NCBI GenBank assembly: GCA_020726505.1
Contig: JAHLEZ010000005.1
Location: forward strand, 1,922,001 to 1,986,000
Source: Leptodontidium sp. MPI-SDFR-AT-0119
Taxonomy: Eukaryota > Ascomycota > Leotiomycetes > Helotiales > Leptodontidiaceae
DNA: 64,000 nt
Direction of reading: 5' to 3'
Shown one piece after another: positions 1 through 11,000 of this stretch; within the stretch, counting starts at the first letter, position 1, and every line of letters begins with the position of its first letter. Under the pieces are notes generated by a model. That model saw only the letters and a program-made list of their open reading frames with translations, was not told where the DNA came from and ran no database searches. The position numbers were made by a program, and so were the translations under genes.

Positions 1-433
1 ATAAGCTCTTACACAGTCCAGCCTCGTCTAAATCATTCGCTTTTCCGAAATGTCAATATCCAGGCTTCGTTAGAATTGTCAACCGAATTAGAGTGCTGTC
101 GCGAAACGTCTGGTAGATAAACGTAGCACTTAACCGTATCCCGGTCCAGCGAAACATCGAGTTAATAGCTTCTGCAAGCTCAGTGCTATTCGACTTATTA
201 ATATAGCAAGTGTTTACCTAGAAGTATCATAAACCGTTACGCCTCGCTTATTCTCCGCAGAACTATATCTTATCGTAGCTAGTCTTGACTTTACTCGTGC
301 CGTCTGTTAGATCCCTAACTGTAACCTCCTCCGGTCCCCATTTATATAAAAGTATAATATACCTGGGTATATCGCTCTCAAAGAACTCGGCCAGGCTGAA
401 GTTGCCATCGCTATTTGACTATAGCAGACGCAT
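1..433 (-). pseudogene. HET-domain (heterokaryon incompatibility) gene relic, mutated and truncated by the window edge
   Basis: HET-domain proteins trigger cell death when incompatible fungal strains fuse. Read on the minus strand from an ATG at 433, the sequence starts MRLL, then a TAG at 419-421. It keeps recognisable HET blocks: an 'EFFESDIPRYIIL' stretch (family form YAILSHTWG), 'EEVTVRDL', 'SYDKI-FCGE-ARR', 'YF-VNTCYINKSNSTELAEAINSMFRW', and after a one-base frame slip 'YRDTVKCYVYLPDVS' and 'TFRKSE-FRRGW'. I count seven in-frame stops in about 144 codons. Several sit where the family has Trp, Gln or Arg (TGG to TAG/TGA, CAA to TAA, CGA to TGA). With D-to-N and C-to-Y changes, this is the C-to-T/G-to-A pattern of repeat-induced point mutation. 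The rest of the domain and the C-terminus would lie left of position 1. Identification is from remembered family motifs; RIP is inferred. Confidence 0.85.
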
Positions 434-573
434 TATTCCACTAGGTTCGGGGATCGCAGGCGAAAGGGTTCTCGGTAGTTAATAAGCCGTCGAAATAACA
501 TAGATGCGGAGTAAGGCTGGAGAAGACGTCGTGTTAAGGCTAACGGACACAGCTAAGCGGCAGCCTCGCGGCA

Positions 574-732
574 ATGGCATCGTCGTGCATCATTGGAAGC
601 GCGCAAGACCGGCCAGTCGCTCAAGCTGGAATTCTGGAAGCCATAGGCATAAGATATTCAAAGCCACTTTCGATTGAGCATGATTTGTTCTTGTCGCTGA
701 AAAGGAAGCTGAAGGAATTGGAGAGTGGATAA
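574..732 (+). other. short ORF of 52 codons, possible gene fragment
   Basis: ATG at 574 to TAA at 730. The product has ordinary amino-acid composition and ends in a charged helical-looking tail with repeated Lys, Leu and Glu. I do not recognise it. It lies head-to-head with the HET relic, about 140 bases from its start, so it could be a remnant of another accessory gene or pure chance. No intron or promoter signal is evident. Confidence 0.2.
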
Positions 733-1243
733 TAGTAACAGAAACCTAGGATCCTGAATTTAATCAAAAAGCTGCCCGCAGATCAGGCCTAAGGGCGACG
801 ACACGTACGTAATTATTTGATGGGAGGGCTTTAAGGGCTGCAAGAGTAGCCACTGAATACGATTTGCATAATTTTTTGGGTTTTATCGATGTGTGTGCAG
901 AGTTCGAGTTGCTCAAAGTCAAAGTACCTATCAATTTTTCCGGCACGGAGGGTTTTCCGGTACGCAGGGATGGACGTTAGTTACACTGTTTGGGGCAGGT
1001 ATATGAGTACTAAAATCTTTTCTTTCAAAACTACAGGCAGGGTAGTCCTTTGTTCTTGATCCGTTTCATCAACCCTACCTATCTATCTGTTGACCGCTGA
1101 GCCGCTCTGTGAGTTCCAGCTCCGACCCCACTCCAGAGAACTTGAACTGCGCTGCGTTTGAATGCGTACAATGCCCGGAGCCAAAGGAGATGGAACAGGG
1201 CATGGGCAATATCTTCGATTCTGTGCTCTAGCCTGATTCAACT
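733..1243. other. intergenic, no gene seen
   Basis: Mixed-composition DNA between the short ORF and the phosphoesterase pseudogene. A 60-codon minus-strand ORF at 764-946 has no recognisable motif. Confidence 0.5.
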
Positions 1244-2158
1244 TCATACGCGGAGGACCCTCCTCAAAACAAATGAATTCTTATCATTCTTCTCGACACG
1301 TTTTCTCGCCTGGCTGCCAGGGAGCATATATCCCCTCTGATTACTTATGACTTTGATTCCATTCCTCTCGAATTGTGTCGTAAAATGAGTATGTCTAAAG
1401 ATCTACGCCTTCACCCCACCCCAACTCGTTTCCTCGAGTAGATCAGTCGCAAACGCAGAACTCCATGGGTTGTTAACGTTCGCCGGACTCGATGTCCCTT
1501 GCATCGACGGAGCATGGTGTGTGACAACAAGGATACGACTAGCCCGTTCGCCCTTCCCTCTGGACTTGTTTTGCTGGTGAATCTCCGAAGCTTGATGGCG
1601 CAGCCATATAAGATCGGCATCGTGAGAGGCATTGTGATCATCAACAGTCCATCCTTCAATCTTCTCAAAGTCTTTGAATTTCATCCGAACCGATTCACGG
1701 GCATCCAGGGGCACTCTGGACCAAAGTGTGCATCCCAGGATTGTGATGCCAGAATGTGGCACATTGAAACACCTTTGATGCAGCAATACCAGCTTTCCAT
1801 TCAAGACAGCCTCGTTTTCCAGCTTTGCCGCCCTCTCCAGTCCCGCAAGAAATGAGAGGCCGTAAAATTCGTGGTTTCCAAGAACGAGGAAGACTTTTTC
1901 GAATTGTGCAGCCTGCTTGGTAAGGAATCCCAGGTACGACTCGTAGTCGATGAGACGGTCGACATCACCTGCAAGAATGAGGTATGGTGCCGAAGGTGGA
2001 ATTATGAAAGATGAGTATTGTTGGCCGACCTCTAGGTGTAGATCAGATAATACCTGGAAGGCTGGGGGCAGGGTTGGCCGAATAACCAGCGAATCTTGTT
2101 CATGGCAGGGGATTCTTTTCTGAGTTTGGGGCGCTGGAAATGACGCCAAATATTTCAA
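1244..2158 (-). pseudogene. calcineurin-like metallophosphoesterase with a premature stop
   Basis: Members of this family hydrolyse phosphoesters with a two-metal centre. Visible metal-site motifs, in order, are DLHLE (D-x-H) about residue 39, GDVD, GNHEFY and VTHHAP. The reading frame from 2158 stops at a TAG at 1403-1405 after 251 codons, right after 'SWGGVKA'. Reading on in the same frame gives IFRHTHFTT and then about 40 residues including 'ISNQRGY', ending at TGA 1244-1246. Relatives have W-I-F-G-H-T-H here. So two changes are seen: TGG to TAG (Trp to stop) and GGA to AGA (the Gly of the GHTH metal motif to Arg). Both are G-to-A on the coding strand. The stop cannot be spliced out: the only GT...AG around it would be about 12 nt. 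The gene is probably dead, or makes a truncated protein lacking the last metal-binding histidines. Confidence 0.85.
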
Positions 2159-4131
2159 AATAAACTAGGATATCGCTGTATTGAAGGTTTAAAAGCAAGC
2201 CGTTGTGTTGCTACCATGTCTCTGGGAAGATATTTGGGATGGAAGGTGGACGAATGAAGCTGCTGTCTGGAGTCTTGTGCAGTGTGGACAAGACGCGCTG
2301 CCGTCGTGGTCGTGAAAGTTCCCAGCCCTGGCGCGCCAAGCGAGGCGTGCCTATTGGCTCGTTGAGCCTCCCTTCCTTCGTACAAGCTTGGAAGGACTGT
2401 AAAAAATTTTCCCCCTTCATTTGGAAGCGGTGAGCTGACAATTCTAGAGCATATTAACATTATTCAGGGGTAGGGGATAGTACTATGTACTGCTCACCGC
2501 GGCAGTGACAGCTGGGTCGTCATTCCAGAATAGTAGCTTCGCTTGTTACAGGTGCCACAAAGAGCCTTCGGAACGACGCCATCCAGTGAGATATCAAGAT
2601 CTCAGCACGATCCTGAATTCTTCAGATCCCACTGGGGAAGATGCAAGAATCGCGGGGGGTTCATATGCCCAGCTTATGGGGTTAGACGGGGAATCCCATA
2701 TTAGCTCAACACAAGCCGGCTCTTGACACAAGTAGAGGGTGTTCCTACGAAGTAAATTCACAGGCAGAGATACAGGGGCTCACTAACACATTTCCAAAGG
2801 ATCAAGCCTCCAGGTTCTCCTGGACGGCGACCAAAAACTGATAGACTCAAAGTTAAATTTCAAGTTCCTTTAAACTTCCCAGCTCATCCCATTAAAATGC
2901 TCTCTGTCTCAAAGTACCGATGATTTGGATCGTAGAGAAATTTCCTGACAATCTAATCACCAACATACTGACCTATGCCGCCGTAGGATTGAGTTTGACG
3001 ATTAGGCTCTTTAGGTGTTTCTTGTTAAATCCGCTCAGGCTGATCACTAAACTGAAAACAGAATTTTCCCCCCTAGAAGCACCCCTACCAGGTATTACCG
3101 CCAAAGTGCGAAAGTCTAAATTAACCTCGTAGGAAAGTGTGTAAAAGTGTAATATACTTAGGAACTCCTTCAGAATGGTCGGCTTGCGCTTAACAATCAC
3201 AGAGATAAGGAGTCTAGTCTAACTGCCTTTGAAATTAGAGGATAATAGTGAGAATAAGATGACAACAGAACTTAGAATGTACCAGGGGTACCGGAATGAA
3301 AGAGAAGAGCTAATAAATTTGCTTCAATTTCTATCTTTTAACCGGGGCTCACTTAACTCCTTCAAAGGTATCATCTTATGTATCCCCTTAGCAGCTTTCC
3401 CTTTTGCAGGCAGCGAAGCGATTGAGGATATTAATACACAGACTCGTACACGAATCACAAATCCTACCGAGAGTCATGAAACATAATTATATTCGAGTTA
3501 AGGGTTCCCCCTCCAAGTCTGTCCCTCATTACAAGGCCTGGCCCACACCTTCAATTGGATACGGTAGCACTGCGGAGACGAAGATCAATTGGTCAAATAA
3601 TAACTTTAGCGAAACACGATTTGACTTCTTGCACAAAATCTAAGTCAAGAGCGTTGAAAAAAATACAAGGACTCAGCCACAGAGGAAAGACTATAACACT
3701 TAAACCCTGCTAAGTGAAGCTAAACATGTATCTATTTTCGTGATAACCAGTGCAGGTTAACTTGCTTCTTATGGCTGGTGGCTCGTGTTCCTTTCGTTTC
3801 TCCAGTGCATTACGATAAATTTTGGGGCATATGACAATTAACCGCGCCAAAAGGGACCAAAGTCGAAGTGCTCCTATTCGCAAATGGAAGAACAAGGTTT
3901 CTGGGAAGGTTTGTAGTGCTAATGTGCCTTATCTACGTCGAAATTGAAGCAGGGGATACTTCCATCCCGACTACTGCCACTCGATAATTCGTATTCACTT
4001 TTCCTTCTTATTGTCCCGGCCCTGGTGAAAACGTTAAATGCGAGGAAGACCAGACCTCGTATAGCCGGGTCATAGGGGCGTTTGTCTAATAAATCAGCTG
4101 CTTTCTAGCTTCCAAACTCTCCACTCTTCAC
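2159..4131. other. AT-rich gene-poor stretch
   Basis: No ORF here shows a family motif or convincing splice structure. Short ORFs at 2505-2726 (+), 2973-3200 (-) and 3229-3486 (+) have no recognisable domain. The region may hold decayed accessory DNA like its left neighbours, but I cannot name a source. Confidence 0.45.
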
Positions 4132-4139
4132 TATATAAA
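4132..4139 (+). promoter_or_regulatory. TATA box-like element
   Basis: TATATAAA, about 85 bases upstream of the possible decayed secreted-protein reading frame. It is one of the clearer TATA matches in this part of the window. Confidence 0.35.
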
Positions 4140-4223
4140 CGAGATCGACGTCTCCGCTGAGGTCAATCGATTCCGTATCACACAAGTATCTTGTTCTTTT
4201 TCACTTTTGAAAACGAGAATAAT

Positions 4224-4429
4224 TTGAAGATCTTTCTTGTCGTTCCATTTGCTACAGTAGCACTTGTTGGTTGCGTTGAATATTCCACAATAGCCTCAGG
4301 CTCTCGAACCAATATTTGTGTGAGACTGTGAGTCTTAACTTGGAGTACGTGATGTGCAGCCAGCAAATTCTTCCATAGGACCCTTCCAATGGTGGGCCTG
4401 GAGGCACAGCTTGGTCGGTATGAATAAGC
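4224..4429 (+). pseudogene. possible decayed small secreted-protein gene, start codon TTG
   Basis: The frame beginning TTG AAG ATC at 4224 encodes a signal-peptide-like segment (Lys, then about 15 hydrophobic residues, 'KIFLVVPFATVALVGC'), then 'VEYSTIASGSRTN'. A GTGAGT donor at 4328 with a CATAG acceptor ending at 4378 gives a 51-nt intron, phase-compatible with a short second exon ending at TAA near 4429. No ATG lies between the TATA box and this frame, and the first codon would be ATG with a single change. No family is recognised. The call rests on the combination of TATA box, hydrophobic leader and splice signals, and could be chance. Confidence 0.25.
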
Positions 4430-6207
4430 TATCAGACTATGATTTGGCAAGCCCTAACTCGGCCGATAGTGCAATGACCGCATTCCCGTCGGTGTCACAG
4501 GAGCGAGTTGTCCTGCTAATAAACCTGCGGTCTGTTGATCCTTTCACTCTTCTCTCTGTGGTCCTAATGAATTATTAGACTCTCAAAACTGGACTCATCA
4601 TCTATTGCTGTTAAAACAGGCTAAGCAAATGCTGGAGCGGGTTAGGACCCAATTCGCCAATATTTGCGGCCTGTGTTGAGCTTTGAGTGTGGATTGGATT
4701 TAAGGCATTTCTTTCAAGGGACAAATTATTAGTTGACACCTGGATAAGTTTTGGAACGCAAGGAATTTATCGCCTTTTTTTTTGGCTCCTTGAATGTGGA
4801 GTTATCTACGACCCTTTACCACTGATCGCAAATTTGATCTCTGACCCCGACGTATAAGCACCTCTCAAATATTGACAAGACATTACAAAGGGCCCGGGCG
4901 AAAATTTGGGAATAACGGCTGTAATATTGAACAATGCAAACTTACTTTGTTAGACTCAACCAGGTCCCTTTTCATCAGTGAACATGAACGTCCCCAAATT
5001 TCAAGCTCAGTCCTAGTACTTAGCTCAAGAAAATACTAACAACGGGACTCTAGATCATGTCAGCCTACATCAACCATTCTTTTGGATGCCACATGCAGTT
5101 GTAGCTTCATGGCGACTTGTAAATGACCCGAGTTGCAAGAGACATGCCAACCGGCTTGACCTGACATCCAGTTAAATTACCATGGACAGGCCAGAGCTGC
5201 AATGAACAAGATTCTCTTCGATGGTTGAGGATTCGAATGCAATTGTGCTAGGTGGCTGGGTGATCGGGCAGCATCATCTCCAGTAAAGGCTCAGAGACAC
5301 AAGTGATAAGAACCTTTAGCGCTTCGGATGCAACCTGGATATCATCAGCCAGCTCAACAAAACACCTTGGCAGCCAGCATCCGAAGTCCCCAAGTTTGGA
5401 ATATGGGATCGTCATTTCGATTTCGCTTCGAAGTCTACCAAACAGAGCGAAACGGACAAGTGCATCGAACGAGTCCTCGCTACTTTCCAGAGTATAGCTT
5501 CATCATCGAAGGAGTTAGCATAACTCCTGCCTGCCCAAAGCCCGTATATAATCGTGCCCCAATAAGGTGCGCCGTACCATGGAGCGACGTTAGTTTGGCT
5601 AACATTGCGGAAATCTGTACAAGATCCTGGATTTGACAGGACTGGGGGGGGGGGGGGGGGGGCGGACCAACGAGTTTGCTCATGTTAAGTGGATGCTGCA
5701 TGCTGGAGAGTGTGCAAATTCTGTGTATGATATTTCAGCGAAGCAGTAGGAGAGGTTCTTCTTTCGTGGTTGATTTACAACAAGTCGTTGATGCCTAATA
5801 CTCTGGGGAGCCACTCAAGAAAAACCGAATGCTTCAACAAGGTCTAAGTGTCTAGGAAGGGTCCCAAGTTTCAGTGAAATGCAAATCACCAAGAGAATTT
5901 ATGACATTGAAAATCGTCAAAAGTTTAAAGGACTTAAATGTAATAAGAGGCTTGTTTGTTTAGAGATTGCTCAAAATCCTAGGATTGTTGTTTCCTAAGG
6001 GGAACCGAATGTCCAGATCCAACTGGGGACATTGGAAATCAAATCCAAACCTGAACTCTTCTGTTTCCCAACGCCAACGATGTGAATGAAGCTCGCGTAG
6101 CAACAGTAGAGGCCACAAGGTATCAAAGTAACCTCGAATTCCAAAACTCAGATCGACTCAAACAATCTACATTACCAAATCTCCCAACCCACCACCCACG
6201 ACCAACC
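4430..6207. other. gene-poor stretch with a homopolymer tract
   Basis: No recognisable gene. ORFs at 5303-5636 lack motifs. The main feature is the poly-G run at 5644-5662, listed separately. Confidence 0.45.
5644..5662 (+). repeat. poly-G tract, 19 G
   Basis: Nineteen consecutive G residues, interrupted only afterwards by CGG. Such tracts are rare, slip readily and can form G-quadruplexes. The exact length in a consensus sequence should be treated with caution. Confidence 0.9.
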
Positions 6208-6504
6208 ATGCTCAACAGTTCGTACAATCTCTCGATCTCAATGTCCCAAGCTAATTCAGACATTCTAGACACCCAAAGTACTAGCATTGGCCTCGTCTTC
6301 GGGGTCGTGCTGTTGTTCCTGGTCCTCCTGGGCATTGTCCAGGTGAAGAAACTCCTCCTGACCCGCGCCGCCGCCGCTGCAGCGGCCGCTCCTGCTCCTG
6401 CTCCTCCTCTTGTCCCATGGGGCATTCCTTTGCTCCTAATGGAGCCTCAAGGTGCTGTGGTTCGCCGCCACACCCTCCCAGCTCGTCTCCCTCTGGCTCG
6501 GTAA
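6208..6504 (+). CDS. hypothetical single-pass membrane protein
   Basis: ATG at 6208 opens a 98-residue frame: about 28 polar residues rich in Ser and Asn, a strong transmembrane segment ('IGLVFGVVLLFLVLLGIV'), a Lys-Lys pair, then eight alanines and a Pro/Ala stretch. The same frame is open upstream to an ATG at 6082, but the 6208 start gives a more typical polar N-terminus. The TAA at 6502 overlaps a GTAAGT donor at 6500, so the true gene may splice onward. A second frame across the tail is also open and protein-like (Pro/Ser-rich). The topology, a short outer segment then TM then basic stop-transfer, resembles many small fungal membrane proteins. No family is recognised. Confidence 0.4.
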   Translation: MLNSSYNLSISMSQANSDILDTQSTSIGLVFGVVLLFLVLLGIVQVKKLLLTRAAAAAAAAPAPAPPLVPWGIPLLLMEPQGAVVRRHTLPARLPLAR

Positions 6505-6621
6505 GTTCGCCCCTTTTCGATCTGTCGCTTGCATTGTTTTGGTACATCACGTGATGTAAATGTCCAAGTGGATTCCAGTACATTGAGAGTCTCTTATGTT
6601 GGGCTGGGTAGTAGCTGCTCG

Positions 6622-6876
6622 TTATTCTTTTAATGTCCTGGCTTTGTTGAGGACATCGGAGACCTTTGTTGTCATCTGCTGCCCAAAGTATCCAAGTTCC
6701 AAGTTCAACTGGTCAACATACATATGACTTGGCTGTCTGTCGTGGGGCTGTCCTTCTTCGTACCCTTTCCTCTTTCGAAGACCTGCCTTCTTTTCAAGGA
6801 GCTCTTTTCTTTGTTCTCTATCTCTGGTAGCTTTGATGGATTTGACCTCAAGTGGAGGGTCTGTCTCCTGCGTCAT
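6622..6876 (-). CDS. hypothetical small charged protein
   Basis: An 84-codon uninterrupted frame, rich in Lys, Glu and Arg in its first half with coiled-coil-like spacing ('REQRKELLEKKAG'), then a less charged second half. No known domain. It lies tail-to-tail with the small membrane protein at 6208-6504. No introns or promoter motif support it; it could be an untranslated open frame. Confidence 0.2.
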   Translation of the reverse strand: MTQETDPPLEVKSIKATRDREQRKELLEKKAGLRKRKGYEEGQPHDRQPSHMYVDQLNLELGYFGQQMTTKVSDVLNKARTLKE

Positions 6877-7323
6877 TGTCCTGACACGAGTTGTGGCATT
6901 TAGTCTTCTTCAAGGCATGTGGATAATAAAACTCACAAACATGTCTTGCCGTCCTTTAGGCAACTATATTTCTAACAATTCAATAGGCTCCAAAGAACCA
7001 TTGTCGCAGACGAAGAGGCTCGCGTTGAAGGCAGCAGGTCAGTTCTAAGTTTGTCGTCGTCTCCTTTTCCAGAAGCAGTTAAGCGGCTTTGAACCCCTGC
7101 CCTCTTCGCCAAGGCTGACCAATGCGCAGCTACGTCTTGTCTTTCCGGCGACAGCAAGGCCAGACAGAGCGAACGAACCTGTCAACCATCTTCCAGAAAC
7201 ATCACCAACTCAGCTCGCAATAAATAGCCTCATCGCAACCAGTACAACGCTGATTCCACCTCTCAACAGCAGTGTCCCAACTTCCGTTTCTCACTCGTTC
7301 GCCAATTAAAGGACTCTTCCAAC
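6877..7323. other. intergenic, probable promoter of the Tvp15-like gene
   Basis: No gene seen. It contains the likely 5' leader of the gene starting at 7324. Confidence 0.4.
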
Positions 7324-8049
7324 ATGGATTTCTCTGATGCATTGTGAGTTTTCTCCAGCCATCCATCCAGGCGCAGGATGCTGCAAACCATTGCGCATGC
7401 GCCAGTTCTGTTGGACAATGGCTAATTGACGTCTTATCTTGTAGCCGGATTGTCAACTTGGCAGTAGGTGCTCTTATGATCGTTGGAGCTGCTTTTCACC
7501 TGCACTGGACAATGTATGTACTCTCCTTGAAGGCAGAACTCTTGCCCTCTCGCAGAGGTCCTAACAGCTGCCTTTAGCTCGGCCATAGTCACGTCTGTCT
7601 ACATTATCATTTTTGGTCTTGGTAAGTGCTTCCTGTTTTCAAAGTAGGGAACGACTGCTAATTCTTTGAACTAGCTACCGTGCTTCTCGGTTTGTCCACA
7701 CTGTCCCCTGGGCCTGCGGAGCTCCATACTGATTCCAAGCGCAGAATTTCAAATTCCTCCACAAGTCGCTCGATATGCCTCTTTCCTCTTCTCTTTCGTC
7801 GGTCGCGGAGTTTGTACGTCGAACACTTCTTCACAAGCAGCCCCCATCCGCAGACCAGTCAGCTAACAGCACACAGTCTACATTTTCGTCGGGTCGCTTC
7901 TCTTTGCAGACGGAACAATGGACAAGATTATCGGAACTCTCGTTGGCGCAATTGGCATCGTATACGTCGTCCTCGAATTCGTTCCTTCCATCGAACCTCC
8001 TCAAAACATGCGCGAAGCGGACGGTGGGTGGGGAGCCGAGCAAGTTTAA
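7324..8049 (+). CDS. TVP15: Golgi membrane protein, Tvp15 / COPI-associated family
   Basis: Tvp15-type proteins are small four-pass proteins of late Golgi and COPI vesicles linked to membrane traffic. Six exons give 129 residues: 7324-7343, 7445-7513, 7578-7621, 7675-7689, 7745-7813 and 7877-8049. All five introns are GT-AG and every junction keeps phase. The product shows the family hallmarks: 'RIVNLAVGALMI' near the start, 'YIIIFGLATVLLEFQIPPQVARY', 'FSFVGRGVFYIFVGSLL' and 'IGIVYVVLEFVPSIEPPQNMR' near the end. Four hydrophobic segments are visible and the length matches the family. The 15-nt fourth exon is unusually small and easy for gene finders to miss. Start chosen at the first ATG giving the family N-terminus. 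The function is known for the yeast relative; here it is inferred by similarity. Confidence 0.9.
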
Positions 8050-11000
8050 GGGATTCAATCATCATAACTACACAATCGACTTGTCTACAGAATAGTGGTC
8101 TCGCTGCTATAGATCTGTGTATATTGGCAAAGTGCTGCGGAAATGGAAATGGCCTCGATACTCGTCTATGATAATTTTTCGCGCTCTCAAGGATGGTGCT
8201 TAGATTGGTCTTGCCAGCATGGATCTCATCAACAAAGTTGGCTGTCAAGGATTGCTTTTCTCGTCTACGATCTTCGGATGATACGGATGGATTGCATCGC
8301 ATATGGTCTGGTATTAAATGGAATGGAATGAAACATTTTGAATGGGTGGATGCGATGGAGCGGTTATGACACGATAGAAGGCCGGGTTTTTTCTTTTTTT
8401 GCGTGTACATCAGTGACGAGATCTCATAATTCGGAATGGAATCATCTGAAAGTCTGAGACGAGATAGGATGACACTCCCCGCGGATGTGGTGATTTTCAA
8501 AGTATTCGTTTTCACAGAATTTTAATCTGAAAGTTCAGCTACTGCTCCTGTTACGTGCCAGGGCTTTTTTTTTCAAGGCTTACAAGGGGGACAAGTATCA
8601 AGATAGTTTCTTCTTCCAATCTAGCCCCATTAGTCTACATAAGCTCTCGGCGTTGTCGAGTTCGGAATGCTTCGTGAAGTTGTCGCTAATAGTGCTAGCA
8701 GCGCTGAGGGAGCTGGGGGTGTTACCGACAAAGGATGAAGTGAAAGCTCGTGATGAAGTGAATATTCGGTGCTTTCTGTTAGCCCAAGACACCTCCAATT
8801 TCTTCCTTGATTTAATCAAGGCGGAAAAGAGGGCGGTGTGGTATCCTCTGAGAGGTAAGTATTAGGCCCTTCGTATCAAGGAATACATGACCAGACACAC
8901 AAATGACCAACGGAGCAAGATTGCTTGTGCCGGCCTTCGATTTTGAGATCTAAGTAGAATGTACTGTATCTCTAAAACGAGACTGGTAAGGTCAAATTGG
9001 TCCTCGTGTCCTGGGTGATCTCTTTCTCCGCTACGAAGGCCCAACAAGAGGAAATTTGGTGGGAACGAGATAGAGATTGCGATGACAATATCATGGACAA
9101 CAACAAAACATATTACTTTTGACAATGAGGATTTGGCGTCGACAGTGAAGGTAGAGCCTGGCGAAGAGATTGACCAAAGTTATCGTAAGCTTGAATTTTC
9201 TGATGTAGATTAGTGCGGAATTTCTTTCCTTTTCCGTGAATGATGTGCAATAATTCAACTCCGGACTTCCCAAAGAGTTCAATAACACCTTCTCCAATAG
9301 GTCTTTGCCTGATTATTCCTCCCTGAGCACTCGAGCACACATTACTTTCTGAGAGTATGTTTATATACTTACCACACTTACCAATCTGTCGTAGACTCGT
9401 AGCTAGGTATAGTATAAAAACATTGTCAAGGAAGATGAGCTCTTCTCTTTATTGCGCAGGCGAGAAATGTGTATTACCCCCATAGTTCTAAGAGTCTGGC
9501 TTTTGGAGATACTCTACATTGAGAACGGAACAACTGCTAGTCGGTTAGCTTAGTAGTGCTTTAATAGCTGTTGCTTGCAAAATCTTGCATTTATCATTAA
9601 TGTAGATGAATACCAACGATGGCAGCAAGGATCTTGTCGACAACAATTCAGGTCAAGTTCTTTGGCCATCAGACCGTGAGTGACCCGCATTGAAGAACAA
9701 CAGGATTTTACTATATAAACAGTAAGATCGCATGTGACTTCAGATGGTGTATGAATAGTCGTGAGACAATTCTACTAGATCCGAGAATCTAGGCTGCTAT
9801 TCTCACTTCGGACATAATTGTACGGTTTCATGGCATCCGCATGCCGTTCTTATATTCTGAAATTACTAGCAAGGATTAGATCTGTATTGGTGCCCCTTAC
9901 TGGACCAAGTAAGTGAATTCTTGACCAGGTTCTCTACTCTGTCTTTTTGGGTGAAACCTGTCGGGCTCGAAGGTGAACTTCTCGCCATCTCAATGTCTGC
10001 GTGAATCCAGCCGAAACCAATCCAACTCAAATCAATTTACCCAAAACACTCCCTATCCAATCACAACCCACCCTCCATTTTGAAAATCGATCATCGCGAG
10101 CTTAGATAGCTGGATTATAATTAGTCCTTAATTCATGGATTCAGCGTACAAAATTAAAAGGAATATCCCGTATCATGTGGGGAGTCATTGGATCAAGTTG
10201 CTTGAGATAGGTACTAGAATCCTGGATATTAGACAGCTGGACTCGTATAGGATTACTTTACTGAGATTTATTAGAAGTACTACCAAGTGAGCACGGGTTT
10301 GGCTGCTTGTGAATCGTACTCAAGACCCAAACTGACGACCTAGGTGGAAATATGACTTGCTTCCTTTGTCGCTCTCCCTGCCACTGTTGACGCGCCCTGT
10401 AACCGAGCGCTTGCAAGAGACACTGTCAAATCTGGTAGGTAACGTAATGATGATCAGTTCTAGATCTACTTACCCAGTGGCAGATTCACAGAAACGTAGA
10501 AACATTACAGAGCTCGGAGGTACGTACCTTTCAGCTTTCAACAAACGGGACATGCGAAGTGGAATAACACCTCGTCTCCAATATTTGATTATTAAATGAC
10601 TTGGTGCACTATTTATTGCAGAGAGATGACGGTTTACCTACAAGCTGATTGGGGTAATGTACTGTACTTATAATAACAGAATAAAATTCTCTGGGCTCTC
10701 CCAATTGTCCTGCCAGGGTTACGCGAGTCCAAGTCAAGGATGAGCGGATATTTACAGACACAAGTCAACTGATGTTTTGTTTGACCTAGCCTCGGTTCGA
10801 TTAAGTCTGACTGGAGTTAGGACTCTCCGACTCGAAGTCAACTCGGATTCCCCTTGCTCTGCTTTCCGATGCTCCCATTCGTACGAGATCTGAGATGCAA
10901 TAATCATGTACGTAGAGGTAGCCGTCAAAACTTGCAGATTTGAACACTCCGTCCTAGGAAAGTGTCCTTCGCTAATAGGGAAAAACAGGGTAATCATGAC

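Noticed and set aside
8598..9340. Several open frames of 68-87 codons on both strands
   Set aside because: No motifs, splice sites or consistent coding signal.
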